A stretch of 64,000 nucleotides of DNA from Microbacterium sp. LWH7-1.2 (GTDB taxonomy: Bacteria > Actinomycetota > Actinomycetes > Actinomycetales > Microbacteriaceae): assembly GCF_038397755.1 (NCBI RefSeq), contig NZ_CP151637.1, positions 2,976,001-3,040,000 on the forward strand, read 5' to 3'. This document shows positions 9,192 to 17,215 of this stretch, piece after piece. The first letter of the stretch is position 1. Each line of letters opens with the position of its first letter. The notes below the pieces were generated by a model. That model was not told the DNA's origin, made no database searches, and saw only the letters and a program-made list of their open reading frames with translations. Position numbers and translations under genes: made by a program.

Positions 9192-9476
9192 TCGAAGACG
9201 TGGCTGGCGCTAGCGACTGGTGCGACAGGCCGGTTGGGCGGCGCCGTCCCGCGCTCGTGATCGCCCGGCTGGCGTCGATCACGCGCGCTCCGAGTCGGGT
9301 GGGGTGCTACGCAACGTCGGCTGCTCCAGGTCGCGTCACCGTGAGACACGCCGGCGTTGGCGAGCAGGGGCGGTGGGTTGCGTGGTGCGGTGGCCGCATG
9401 GCCGCATGTCCGCGTGCACCGGCATGGTCTCGTTGGCACACGTCGTGCGGCTGGCGTACATCGCCGAACGGGGCTC

Positions 9477-9492
9477 CGTTTCACGTGAAACG
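9477..9492. promoter_or_regulatory. parS site 7
   Basis: CGTTTCACGTGAAACG, a perfect 16-bp palindrome, exactly 301 bp after site 6. Confidence 0.93.
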
Positions 9493-9777
9493 GGCGAGAC
9501 CTGGTTGATTGGTCGGCGCAGGAGTCGAACGTTCCCCGCTTCGGGGATGCGTCGCCGGACGCGGGCCTGCCGTCCTCGCACAGTGCCGCGACGGGTTCCT
9601 GGACAGCCCCAGTGGGTTCCGGTGGAACGTGAGACACAATGGAAGTTGCTCGAGCGATGTCGCATCTACAGGAGCGGCCGTTTCGATATACCGCGGCGCA
9701 TCTGACTGTTGACTGCGCACCGACGGTGTGCGCTCGCTAGGGATCCGTAGATGACCGGGGTGCTCGCCCCCCGCCGA

Positions 9778-9793
9778 TGTTTCACGTGAAACG
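9778..9793. promoter_or_regulatory. parS site 8
   Basis: TGTTTCACGTGAAACG with a perfect core, exactly 301 bp after site 7. Confidence 0.93.
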
Positions 9794-10541
9794 AGCTCAT
9801 CTTCTCTCGGGCGATCACCTTTTTCGGGACGGTCGATGTGCGCCGTGGCCGGCGGACGCGGCTGGCAACGTCGATCCCGCGGCGGCAGGGCGATCGTACG
9901 CCATGCCACGTATACGCCGCAGCGACCGCGCCTGCCTACGAGATGCGCCGGCCTCGACTGGGTCTGCATCTTGTGAGCAGCACAACTCCCGCGCCCGGCA
10001 CCGTTGGTCAGGCCGCCAGCTACCCACCCAGTGGATCGAGCAAACGAGCTTCCACCTCGCGGGCACGACGGCGGTGACGATGTGAACGACACCGTCGGGC
10101 CGATGGCGGCTCAGCAGCACAATCACTCGCTCGGCACACGTGTTGCGCTTGGCCGGCGACGTCCGGAGGACGGCGGCCGACAACGTCCCGCCCCAGCACC
10201 GAGGCGACAAGGATGCGTCGAGCGGACCCTCATCTCCATGTCGAGATGCCCTGTGTGGCCGTGGAGGGGGAGGCGCATCGCGGGAGCGGACCGGTCGCGG
10301 AATAACGAGCGCTCGGACGCGAGTCGGCGTCACGGATTGGAAGGGCAAAGCAGTCTGCTCCACGTGATGCACGTGCCGCGGGCTGGGGTGTGGGGCTCCC
10401 CGGCACACTCCGGCGCCTCGTTCGGCGGAAGTGGGGAGTCGGCTGCCGGGTTCGCGCGGACCGCGAGGCGCGAGTGAGCGAAGTGGTGCGGGGCCGGAGA
10501 CGCAGCCTGCGGTGGCGTGAAGCCGGTGGAATCGAGGATGG

Positions 10542-10557
10542 CGTTTCACGTGAAACT
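10542..10557. promoter_or_regulatory. parS site 9
   Basis: CGTTTCACGTGAAACT with a perfect 14-bp core, 764 bp after site 8. Confidence 0.92.
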
Positions 10558-10630
10558 CCGAACAGATGCCGGCACGACGTGTGAAAGCGAAGTCGGTGCG
10601 CGTGCCGCAGTTCGCGCCTCCCACACCGGA

Positions 10631-10646
10631 CGTTTCACGTGAAACA
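10631..10646. promoter_or_regulatory. parS site 10
   Basis: CGTTTCACGTGAAACA with a perfect core, only 89 bp after site 9, the closest pair in the array. Confidence 0.93.
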
Positions 10647-11016
10647 CGGGCAGGTCAATCCCCTGCAGCGCGTCCCCCGCCCGATGCCGGGAGGGCGGTG
10701 CGTCGGGCAGTTCTCTCACTCCCGCCGCCGTCGCTCAGGATGCTGATCCTCCGACCTGGTCCTCTGTCGGGACGAAGGCGTCTTCGGGGGCGACGGGTCG
10801 GGCGGAGTCGGGGAGGACGCAGATCGCCCTCGCCACGGACGTGTCGCCCAGGGGCGCCCGCAAGAACCAGCACCCCGATTACTCGTTGGTTCGCGGGTAC
10901 CGGCACAAATCCGCATGGGTCCGCTTCGTCTTCAGGCGGCGGGTTGGCGTGCCCGATCGGGTCGCCCGAGGTTGACTAGGAAGGGTGGATCATCCACGCG
11001 GAACAGTAGGGAACGC

Positions 11017-12345
11017 ATGAATAAGTGGCTCCGACGGCTAGGGATGGGGGGAAGGCGGGATAGGGTGGAAGACGATGTTGAGCGGCTCGGGCACGGGGGA
11101 GAGTTTCACGTGAAACAACCCGACGAGATCGAGGCTCAGGCATCCTTCTCGTCCGATGAGCCGCCGACCGTCTGGACGCCGGAGTCTTCCGCAACGGAGG
11201 ACACCTCCACTGACGAGGACACCAGCGACGGCGAGACCACCTCGAACAGCGAAGGCTCCAGTCCCGACGAAGGGGTCCTTTCCGAGGAGCCCTCGGCCCA
11301 GGGCGACGAGGACGAATCGCCGGACTCCGACGGCGATGTCGCATCGGATGAGTACGCTGAATCCCCCCAAGACACCGCACCGCCCGAGGGTGACACCGTC
11401 ACGCAGGAAGAGGAATCCCCCATCGTGCAGCAAGACGGCGCAGCGCTCGCGCAGGACGAAGACGACTCGCCCATCGCGCGGGAGCTCGCAGACCTCTCCG
11501 CCCGTCGCAAAGCCCTCGAAGAGGCCGACGTCGAACTCACCGGGCGCACTCGAGTACTCACCGTCTCGAACCAGAAGGGCGGCGTGGGCAAGACGACCAC
11601 GACCGTCAACCTGGCTGCTGCCCTGGCTGAGCGCGGTGCCAAGGTGCTCGTGATCGACCTCGACCCGCAGGGCAACGCATCGACGGCGCTGGGAGTGCCG
11701 CACACCGCTGACACGCCGAGCGTGTACGACGTGCTCATCGACGAGTTCCCCCTCGCGGACATCATCCAAGTGAGCCCCGAGTCGCCCAACCTGCTGTGCG
11801 CGCCGAGCACCATCCACCTCGCCGGCGCCGAGATCGAGCTGGTGTCACAGGTCGCCCGCGAGCACCGCCTGCGTGTCGCCGTCGACGAGTACCTCACCAC
11901 GAACGCCGGAGAGCTCGACTTCATCCTCATCGACTGTCCGCCGTCGCTCGGACTGCTCACCATCAACGCGTTCACCGCCGCGAGCGAGCTTCTGATCCCC
12001 ATCCAGTGCGAGTACTACGCGCTCGAAGGCCTGAGTCAGCTCCTCGGGACGGTGCGGATGATCCAGAAGCACCTGAACCCGCGCCTGGAGCTGTCGACCA
12101 TCATGCTGACGATGTACGACGGGCGAACGAGACTCGCGCAGCAGGTCGCCGACGAGGTGCGTGCCCACTTCCCCACCGAAGTGCTCGACACGATCATCCC
12201 GCGGTCCGTGCGCGTCTCGGAGGCGCCGAGTTTCGGGCAGTCCGTCCTCGCTTACGATGGACAGTCGGCCGGTGCCATCGCATACCGCGAAGCGGCTGTC
12301 GAGATGATCCGGCGCGACAGCGCCTCGAATGAAAGGGGCGCGTGA
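11017..12345 (+). CDS. parA: Chromosome partitioning ATPase ParA (Soj)
   Basis: ParA binds DNA as an ATP dimer and, with ParB-parS, moves the origins apart. The 442-residue product has a deviant Walker A KGGVGKTTTT at about 187, LVIDLDPQGNASTALG after it, and IDCPPSLGLLTINAF. Unusually, about 175 residues precede the ATPase: a short basic start (MNKWLRRLGMGGRRDR), then a long Asp/Glu/Ser/Thr-rich, probably disordered stretch. ATG 11017 is preferred because GTAGGGAACGC precedes it; the frame stays open 34 codons further upstream. A parS site lies in the coding sequence (residues FHVK). The stop overlaps the parB start (TGATG). Confidence 0.95.
   Translation: MNKWLRRLGMGGRRDRVEDDVERLGHGGEFHVKQPDEIEAQASFSSDEPPTVWTPESSATEDTSTDEDTSDGETTSNSEGSSPDEGVLSEEPSAQGDEDESPDSDGDVASDEYAESPQDTAPPEGDTVTQEEESPIVQQDGAALAQDEDDSPIARELADLSARRKALEEADVELTGRTRVLTVSNQKGGVGKTTTTVNLAAALAERGAKVLVIDLDPQGNASTALGVPHTADTPSVYDVLIDEFPLADIIQVSPESPNLLCAPSTIHLAGAEIELVSQVAREHRLRVAVDEYLTTNAGELDFILIDCPPSLGLLTINAFTAASELLIPIQCEYYALEGLSQLLGTVRMIQKHLNPRLELSTIMLTMYDGRTRLAQQVADEVRAHFPTEVLDTIIPRSVRVSEAPSFGQSVLAYDGQSAGAIAYREAAVEMIRRDSASNERGA
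11102..11117. promoter_or_regulatory. parS site 11, inside parA
   Basis: AGTTTCACGTGAAACA with a perfect 14-bp core, read in frame as Phe-His-Val-Lys in the ParA N-terminal extension. Internal parS sites in the par locus are also known in other bacteria. Confidence 0.92.
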
Positions 12346-13334
12346 TGGCAGCGAAGCGCACAGGACTCGGCCGCGGAATCGGCGCACTGATCCCGACCAG
12401 CGAGCAGGCCGATGAGCGTCCGGCCGATGTCTTCTTCCCTCGTGCGGTCGCCGTGGCCGAAGCGGAGCCGTCCGTCGAGGTCGTCGAGCCCGACGGACAC
12501 GACGACCTCGTCGAGGTGCCCGGTGCCCGACTGGCGCACATCGACCCGCACGACATCGTGCCGAACCCGCGTCAGCCGCGTACGAACTTCGACCCCGAGC
12601 ACTTCGCAGAACTCGTTCACAGTGTCCGTGAGTTCGGCGTCCTGCAGCCCGTCGTGGTCCGGCTCAACGAGAAGGGCGACTACGAGCTCATCATGGGTGA
12701 GCGGCGTACCCGCGCCGCCCGCGAGGCGGGCCTCACCTCGATCCCCGCGATCGTGCGCGACACCGCCGACGAGCACCTGCTCCGCGATGCCCTCCTCGAG
12801 AACCTGCACCGCTCGGAGCTGAACCCCCTGGAAGAGGCCTCTGCGTACCAGCAGCTGCTCGAGGACTTCGGCATCACGCAGGAAGAGCTCGCCACCCGCA
12901 TCGGCCGCTCGCGTCCGCAGATCAGCAACACGATCCGCCTGCTCAAGCTCCCGATGCCGGTGCAGCAGCGGGTGGCCGCGGGGGTGCTCACTGCCGGGCA
13001 CGCCCGTGCGATCCTGTCGCTCGAAGACGCGGCGGCGATGCAGCGATTCGCCGACAAGATCGTCAACGAGGATCTCTCGGTCCGTGCCGCGGAGGCGGCG
13101 GCGAAGCTTCCGGATGCCTCCCCCACCCGTTCGACGAAGCCGCAGGCGGGTTCGCGCCGGGCACACCTGGACGATGTCGCGGGACGCCTGGGAGACCGGC
13201 TCAACACACGTGTGAAGATCTCGCTGACCGCCCGAAAAGGCCAGATCAGCATTGACTTCGCTACGATTCAGGACCTCAACCGGATCCTCGCTGAGCTCGG
13301 TGAGACGGAGTACGGAGCCCTCGAGGCCTCATAG
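12345..13334 (+). CDS. parB: Chromosome partitioning protein ParB (Spo0J)
   Basis: ParB binds parS, hydrolyses CTP to spread as a clamp, and acts with ParA in segregation and SMC loading. The 329-residue product starts MAAKRTGLGRGIGALIP, the usual N-terminal ParA-contact peptide. It has the ParB/Srx domain (about 60-150, with IVPNPRQPR and the nucleotide-binding GERRTRAA near 118-125), a helix-turn-helix (about 165-215, ITQEELATRIGRSRPQISNT) and a C-terminal dimerisation domain. ATG 12345 overlaps the parA stop. Its stop overlaps the convergent sigma-factor gene by six bases. Confidence 0.97.
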   Translation: MAAKRTGLGRGIGALIPTSEQADERPADVFFPRAVAVAEAEPSVEVVEPDGHDDLVEVPGARLAHIDPHDIVPNPRQPRTNFDPEHFAELVHSVREFGVLQPVVVRLNEKGDYELIMGERRTRAAREAGLTSIPAIVRDTADEHLLRDALLENLHRSELNPLEEASAYQQLLEDFGITQEELATRIGRSRPQISNTIRLLKLPMPVQQRVAAGVLTAGHARAILSLEDAAAMQRFADKIVNEDLSVRAAEAAAKLPDASPTRSTKPQAGSRRAHLDDVAGRLGDRLNTRVKISLTARKGQISIDFATIQDLNRILAELGETEYGALEAS

Positions 13335-14594
13335 CGGCCGGAGTGCCTCGGCGCGCCGGCGCAGGGCCTCGGCCTCGGCCGCGTTGCCCGGCAGCGCTGC
13401 GGCCGCGAGGAACTCCGCGGCCGCAGCATCCGCTCGTCCGAGGCGCTCCAGAAGCTCCGCACGGACCGCGGGCAACGGGCGGAAGCCCGACAATTCGGGT
13501 GCGAGCGCGTCCACCACGGCGAGAGCGGGCTCAGGGCCGCGGGCCATGGAGAGCGCGACGGCGCGATTGAGGCGCACGACGGCCGACGGCGCGAGCGACT
13601 CCAGAGCGTCGTAGAGCCGGAGGATCTGCTCCCAGTCCGTCTCGGCGAACGTGGGGGCCACCGCATGGCATTGCGCGATCGCGGCCTGCAGGCCGTAGTA
13701 GCCGAGCCCGCGGGTCGAGGCATCCGCTCGTCTCATCGCGTCGCTGCCTCGGGTGATCGCGGAGCGATCCCATCGGCGGCGATCCTGATCTTCGAGGGTG
13801 AGCGGCAGACCCTCGGCATCGATGCGCGCCGCGAAGCGCGACGTCTGGAACTCCATGAGCGCGATGAGCGACCAGATCTCGGGCTCGCGTGGCATGAGCG
13901 CGACGAGCTGCCGACCGAGCCGCACCGCCTCGCGAGCGACGTCGGGACGAATGAGCCCCTCCCCCTCTGCGGCCGAGTATCCCTCGGTGAAGAGCAGGTA
14001 GATCACCTGCAGCACGCTCGCGAGCCGCGCCGGGCGCTCGGCGCGGCCGGGCACCTCGAAAGGCACGCCTTCCGCAGCGAGTGTCCGCTTGGCCCGGACG
14101 ATCCGCTGCTGCACGGTCGGCACCGTCATGAGCAGCGCCCGCGCGATCTGCTCGGTGGTGAGGCCCGCCACGGTGCGCAGCGTCAGGGCGAGACGCGCCT
14201 GCGCGGGAAGCACGGGGTGGCACGCGACGAAGACGAGACGCAGCACGTCGTCGTCGATGCGGTCGGGGTCGGCGTCGTCGGGCACCGAGTCGATCGCCTC
14301 GATCGCGAGGGCCTCTGACACGAAGAGCGGCTCGCGCTGAGACATCCGTTCGCGTCGCCGCCACCCGTCGATCGCGCGCCGCTTGGCCACCGACATGAGC
14401 CATGCTCCGGGATTGTCAGGGATGCCGCTGCCCGGCCATGCGGCGATGGCCTCGACGAGCGCCTCCTGGGCAAGATCCTCGGCCCAGGCGAAGTCGCCAG
14501 TGTGCCGAGCCAGCGCCGAGACGATGCGCGCGGACTCGTCGCGCCATACGGCCTCGACCGCACGGCGCGCGTGGCCAGCGTCGTCGGGGGTCAT
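13329..14594 (-). CDS. ECF42-type RNA polymerase sigma factor (DUF6596)
   Basis: Extracytoplasmic-function sigma factor with a large C-terminal extension. In the 421-residue product, region 2 is at about 15-80 (FAWAEDLAQEALVEAIAAW, then PGAWLMSVAKRRAIDGWRR) and region 4 at about 125-175 (LALTLRTVAGLTTEQIARAL). A DUF6596/TPR-like helical region follows to the end (LGYYGLQAAIAQCHA, VVRLNRAVALSMARGPEPAL). This layout is that of group ECF42, normally encoded beside a DGPF/YCII-domain protein thought to be its partner. Such a gene is present at 15022-15438, but an opposite-strand gene sits between them. Confidence 0.93.
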   Translation of the reverse strand: MTPDDAGHARRAVEAVWRDESARIVSALARHTGDFAWAEDLAQEALVEAIAAWPGSGIPDNPGAWLMSVAKRRAIDGWRRRERMSQREPLFVSEALAIEAIDSVPDDADPDRIDDDVLRLVFVACHPVLPAQARLALTLRTVAGLTTEQIARALLMTVPTVQQRIVRAKRTLAAEGVPFEVPGRAERPARLASVLQVIYLLFTEGYSAAEGEGLIRPDVAREAVRLGRQLVALMPREPEIWSLIALMEFQTSRFAARIDAEGLPLTLEDQDRRRWDRSAITRGSDAMRRADASTRGLGYYGLQAAIAQCHAVAPTFAETDWEQILRLYDALESLAPSAVVRLNRAVALSMARGPEPALAVVDALAPELSGFRPLPAVRAELLERLGRADAAAAEFLAAAALPGNAAEAEALRRRAEALRPL

Positions 14595-14638
14595 GCTGTC
14601 AGCGTAAACGGGTGACCCACGGTGTCGGGATCGCCACG

Positions 14639-14644
14639 TACCCT
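14639..14644 (+). promoter_or_regulatory. Leaderless -10 element of the 14651 gene
   Basis: TACCCT ends seven bases before the ATG at 14651, so transcription would start at the start codon. No Shine-Dalgarno is seen upstream of the ATG. Confidence 0.6.
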
Positions 14645-14650
14645 GGTTTG

Positions 14651-14998
14651 ATGGCGAACGACGAGCAGACCCCGCGGCGACGTGCGAGCCTCGAGCTGCT
14701 CCGTGCCGAAGCCGCCGACGAGCTCTCGGTGCTGGTGCACGAGCGCCTTCGTGCCGGCGAGGATCCGTGGGAGTTCATGGACGATCTGCCGTCCGTCGAC
14801 GAACTCGTCGTCTACCTGCTCCGCGCCGAGAACATCGCGGCAGACGGCGGGTCGCGTCCGAACGCCAACCGCCATTACCGGGTGCTGAGGCAGATCGCCC
14901 TCGACTATCCCCCGCTCACCCGTGCCGTGTGGTCGCTGCTCGGCGACGCCAACACGCACCGCCGGTGGGATCCGACGGTGCGTGCCGAAGCGAGCTGA
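14651..14998 (+). CDS. Conserved-type hypothetical protein, 115 aa
   Basis: I do not recognise this protein. It is soluble, mostly helical and acidic: a short basic start (MANDEQTPRRRASLELLR), a segment LVHERLRAGEDPWEFMDDLP, and a C-terminal half with HYRVLRQIALDYPPLTRAVW. There is no signal peptide or membrane segment. The ATG follows a leaderless promoter. It is transcribed away from the ECF42 gene and towards the DGPF gene, between two genes that are usually adjacent. A role in that sigma-factor system is possible but unsupported. Confidence 0.75.
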   Translation: MANDEQTPRRRASLELLRAEAADELSVLVHERLRAGEDPWEFMDDLPSVDELVVYLLRAENIAADGGSRPNANRHYRVLRQIALDYPPLTRAVWSLLGDANTHRRWDPTVRAEAS

Positions 14999-15021
14999 CG
15001 AACGCGGCCCGAGAACCCGGG

Positions 15022-15438
15022 TCACGAGTTGGCGGCGCGCCACTCCTTCTCCTTGGCGATCCACTCGTCGTTCTGATCGAAGTCGCTGAGCTCGTTGACG
15101 CGACGCACCTCGAGTGCGGTGCCGGGGCCGAGCGGGCACTTGCGCGCCCAGTGCTCGGCTTCCTCCCGCGATGCGACCTCGAGGATCCAGTAGCCGGTGA
15201 AGACCTCGCGCGCCTCGGCGAACGGTCCGTCGGTCACGGCGGGCGGGACCGAGTCGAAATCGACGCGGAATCCTTCGGACGCATCCGACAGGCCCTCGGC
15301 GCTGAGGAACACGCCGGCCTTCTGCAGTTCCTCGTTGTAGCGACCCATCGCGGCGTACGCCTCCGCCATGTCGAAGGTCTCGGGGTCGAAAGCCGCAGCA
15401 GCCTCGGAGCCGACCTGCATGATGAGCATGTAACGCAT
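15022..15438 (-). CDS. DGPF/YCII-domain protein, partner type of ECF42
   Basis: The 138-residue product is a dimeric ferredoxin-like fold protein of the YCII-related superfamily. It begins MRYMLIMQVGSEAAAAFDP and contains the signature TDGPFAEAREVFTGYWI with the DGPF motif, followed by SREEAEHWARKCP. Proteins of this type are regularly encoded beside ECF42 sigma factors; their biochemical function is not established. The C-terminus is charged (NDEWIAKEKEWRAANS). Confidence 0.9.
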   Translation of the reverse strand: MRYMLIMQVGSEAAAAFDPETFDMAEAYAAMGRYNEELQKAGVFLSAEGLSDASEGFRVDFDSVPPAVTDGPFAEAREVFTGYWILEVASREEAEHWARKCPLGPGTALEVRRVNELSDFDQNDEWIAKEKEWRAANS

Positions 15439-15600
15439 GGGATTCCCTTTCGTCGGGGCGATGTGGCCCGGTCGGAGGGCCGTTCGGCCCCTTCACCATG
15501 TCCGTCGAACAAGCCTCGCGCAGATCGACACGGGCCACGAAGAAATCTGGGGAATCGCGGATGCTGCGACCGGCATATTCCGAAAACACCGGGTAGATGC

Positions 15601-15637
15601 CGAAAACCCCCGCCGAATGGGCCGGCGGGGGTTTTCG
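15601..15637 (-). terminator. Strong hairpin terminator after trxA
   Basis: Perfect 15-bp inverted repeat CGAAAACCCCCGCCG (15601-15615) and CGGCGGGGGTTTTCG (15623-15637), 16 bases beyond the trxA stop. The A/T tracts make it a classical intrinsic terminator in either direction. Confidence 0.85.
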
Positions 15638-15653
15638 TGACGAGGTGAGCAGC

Positions 15654-15977
15654 TCAGCCGATGTAGGCAGCGAGATCCTGCTCGAGGGCGAACTTCGGCT
15701 TCGCGCCGATGATCGTCGTCTCGACGGCGCCCTTGTTGAACACCTTCATCGCGGGGATCGAGGTGATCTGGTACTTCATCGCGAGGTCGGGGTTCTCGTC
15801 CACGTTGAGCTTGAGGATCGTGATCTTGTCGGGGTGCTCCGACTGGATCTGGTCGAGGACGGGCGAGACCATGCGACACGGGCCGCACCACTCCGCCCAG
15901 AAGTCCACGAGCACCGGACCCTCGGCCTGGAGCACGTCCTGCTCGAACGTGGCGGAAGTCGTCGCCTTGGCGGTCAT
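15654..15977 (-). CDS. trxA: Thioredoxin
   Basis: Cytoplasmic protein-disulfide reductase. The 107-residue product has the active site WCGPC at 30-34 in VDFWAEWCGPCRM, the cis-Pro loop TSIPAMKVF, and typical length. It lies 94 bp downstream of trxB on the same strand, forming the usual thioredoxin reductase-thioredoxin pair, and is followed by a strong terminator. Confidence 0.97.
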   Translation of the reverse strand: MTAKATTSATFEQDVLQAEGPVLVDFWAEWCGPCRMVSPVLDQIQSEHPDKITILKLNVDENPDLAMKYQITSIPAMKVFNKGAVETTIIGAKPKFALEQDLAAYIG

Positions 15978-16071
15978 CTGTGTTTCTCCTTCGGTGGGAA
16001 AGTCTGTCCACGCTCATACAACGCGACACGCGCGAGAAGTGTTCCCCGCTTGCGCGGCGCCGGTCCTCGCG

Positions 16072-17076
16072 CTAGGCGGCCTCGACCTTGGCGACCGGCT
16101 CCGCACCGGGAAGCCCGTCGATCTCGGCGGCGTCCGGGGTTGGGGCGCCCGCCTCGCCGAGGGCGGCGAGGAAGTGCTCGACGTCGAGAGCCGCCACGGT
16201 GCCGCTGCCGGCGGCCGTGACCGCCTGACGGTAGGTGGGGTCGATGACGTCGCCGGCGGCGAACACGCCGGGCACCGACGTGCGCGACGAGCGGCCGTCG
16301 ACCCAGACGGTGCCTTCGGGGGTGAGCTCGAGCTTGTCGTGCACGAGGTGCGTGCGGGGGTCGTTGCCGATCGCGACGAACACGCCGTCCAGCGCCAGCT
16401 CGCGGCGCGAGCCGTCGACGGTGTCCTCCAGGACGACGCCGGTGACCGCGTCGTCGCCGAGGATGTCGACGACCTCGCTGTTCCACACGAACTCGATCTT
16501 CTCGTTCTTGAACGCGCGCTCCTGCATGATCTTCGAGGCGCGCAGCTCGTCGCGGCGGTGGATGATGTGCACCTTCGACGCGAACTTGGTGAGGAACGTC
16601 GCCTCCTCCATCGCGGAGTCGCCGCCGCCGACGACCGCGATCTCGCGCTCACGGAAGAAGAACCCGTCACACGTCGCGCAGTACGAGACGCCGCGACCGG
16701 AGAGGCGCGCCTCGCCCTCGATGCCGATCTTGCGGGGCGCGGAGCCGGTGGCGAACACCAGCGCGTCCGCCTCGTGCGAGGCGCCGCTGCCGAGGGTGAC
16801 CTTCTTCACGGGGCCGTCGATGTCGAGCGAGACGACGTCGTCGTACAGCACCTCGGCACCGAACCGCTCGGCCTGCTCCTGCATCTTCGCCATGAGGTCC
16901 GGACCCATGATCGCCTCGGGGAACCCGGGGAAGTTCTCGACCTCGGTGGTGTTCATCAGCTCGCCGCCGGCCTCGACCGAGCTCGCCACGACGAGCGGGC
17001 TCAGGTTGGCGCGCGCGGCATAGATGGCCGCCGTGTAACCCGCGGGACCCGAACCGATGATGATGACCTGACGCAC
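16072..17076 (-). CDS. trxB: Thioredoxin-disulfide reductase
   Basis: NADPH- and FAD-dependent reductase that recycles thioredoxin. In the 334-residue product, the FAD motif GSGPAGYTAAIYAAR is at 8-22, the redox-active CATC at 133-136 in SYCATCDGFFF, the NADPH motif VVGGGDSAMEEATFL follows, and GVFAAGDVIDPTYRQAVTAA is near the C-terminus. It is probably co-transcribed with trxA. Confidence 0.97.
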   Translation of the reverse strand: MRQVIIIGSGPAGYTAAIYAARANLSPLVVASSVEAGGELMNTTEVENFPGFPEAIMGPDLMAKMQEQAERFGAEVLYDDVVSLDIDGPVKKVTLGSGASHEADALVFATGSAPRKIGIEGEARLSGRGVSYCATCDGFFFREREIAVVGGGDSAMEEATFLTKFASKVHIIHRRDELRASKIMQERAFKNEKIEFVWNSEVVDILGDDAVTGVVLEDTVDGSRRELALDGVFVAIGNDPRTHLVHDKLELTPEGTVWVDGRSSRTSVPGVFAAGDVIDPTYRQAVTAAGSGTVAALDVEHFLAALGEAGAPTPDAAEIDGLPGAEPVAKVEAA

Positions 17077-17215
17077 GTGCGCACCTTTCCTCGTGAAGCC
17101 CCGCGCAACGTCTCATGACACGCGTGACGGCTCCGGATGCCTCAACACATGGTAACCGCGTGGCATTCCGTGGCCCGTCCCCCGCGCCCCACCCGGACAC
17201 ATGGGCCGGCCGGAC

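Larger units (their letters stand above)
9007..11016. other. Gene-poor parS region, right part
   Basis: About 2 kb between the IS element and parA with no supportable gene; frames are short, shadowed on both strands and Arg/Ser/Pro-rich. It carries parS sites at 9176, 9477, 9778, 10542 and 10631. The parA promoter must lie near the right end, but no clear -35/-10 pair stands out to me. Confidence 0.7.

Noticed and set aside
9616..9634. Degenerate parS-like sequence (GGTGGAACGTGAGAC)
   Set aside because: Too many mismatches to the core to call; similar half-sites occur by chance in this region.
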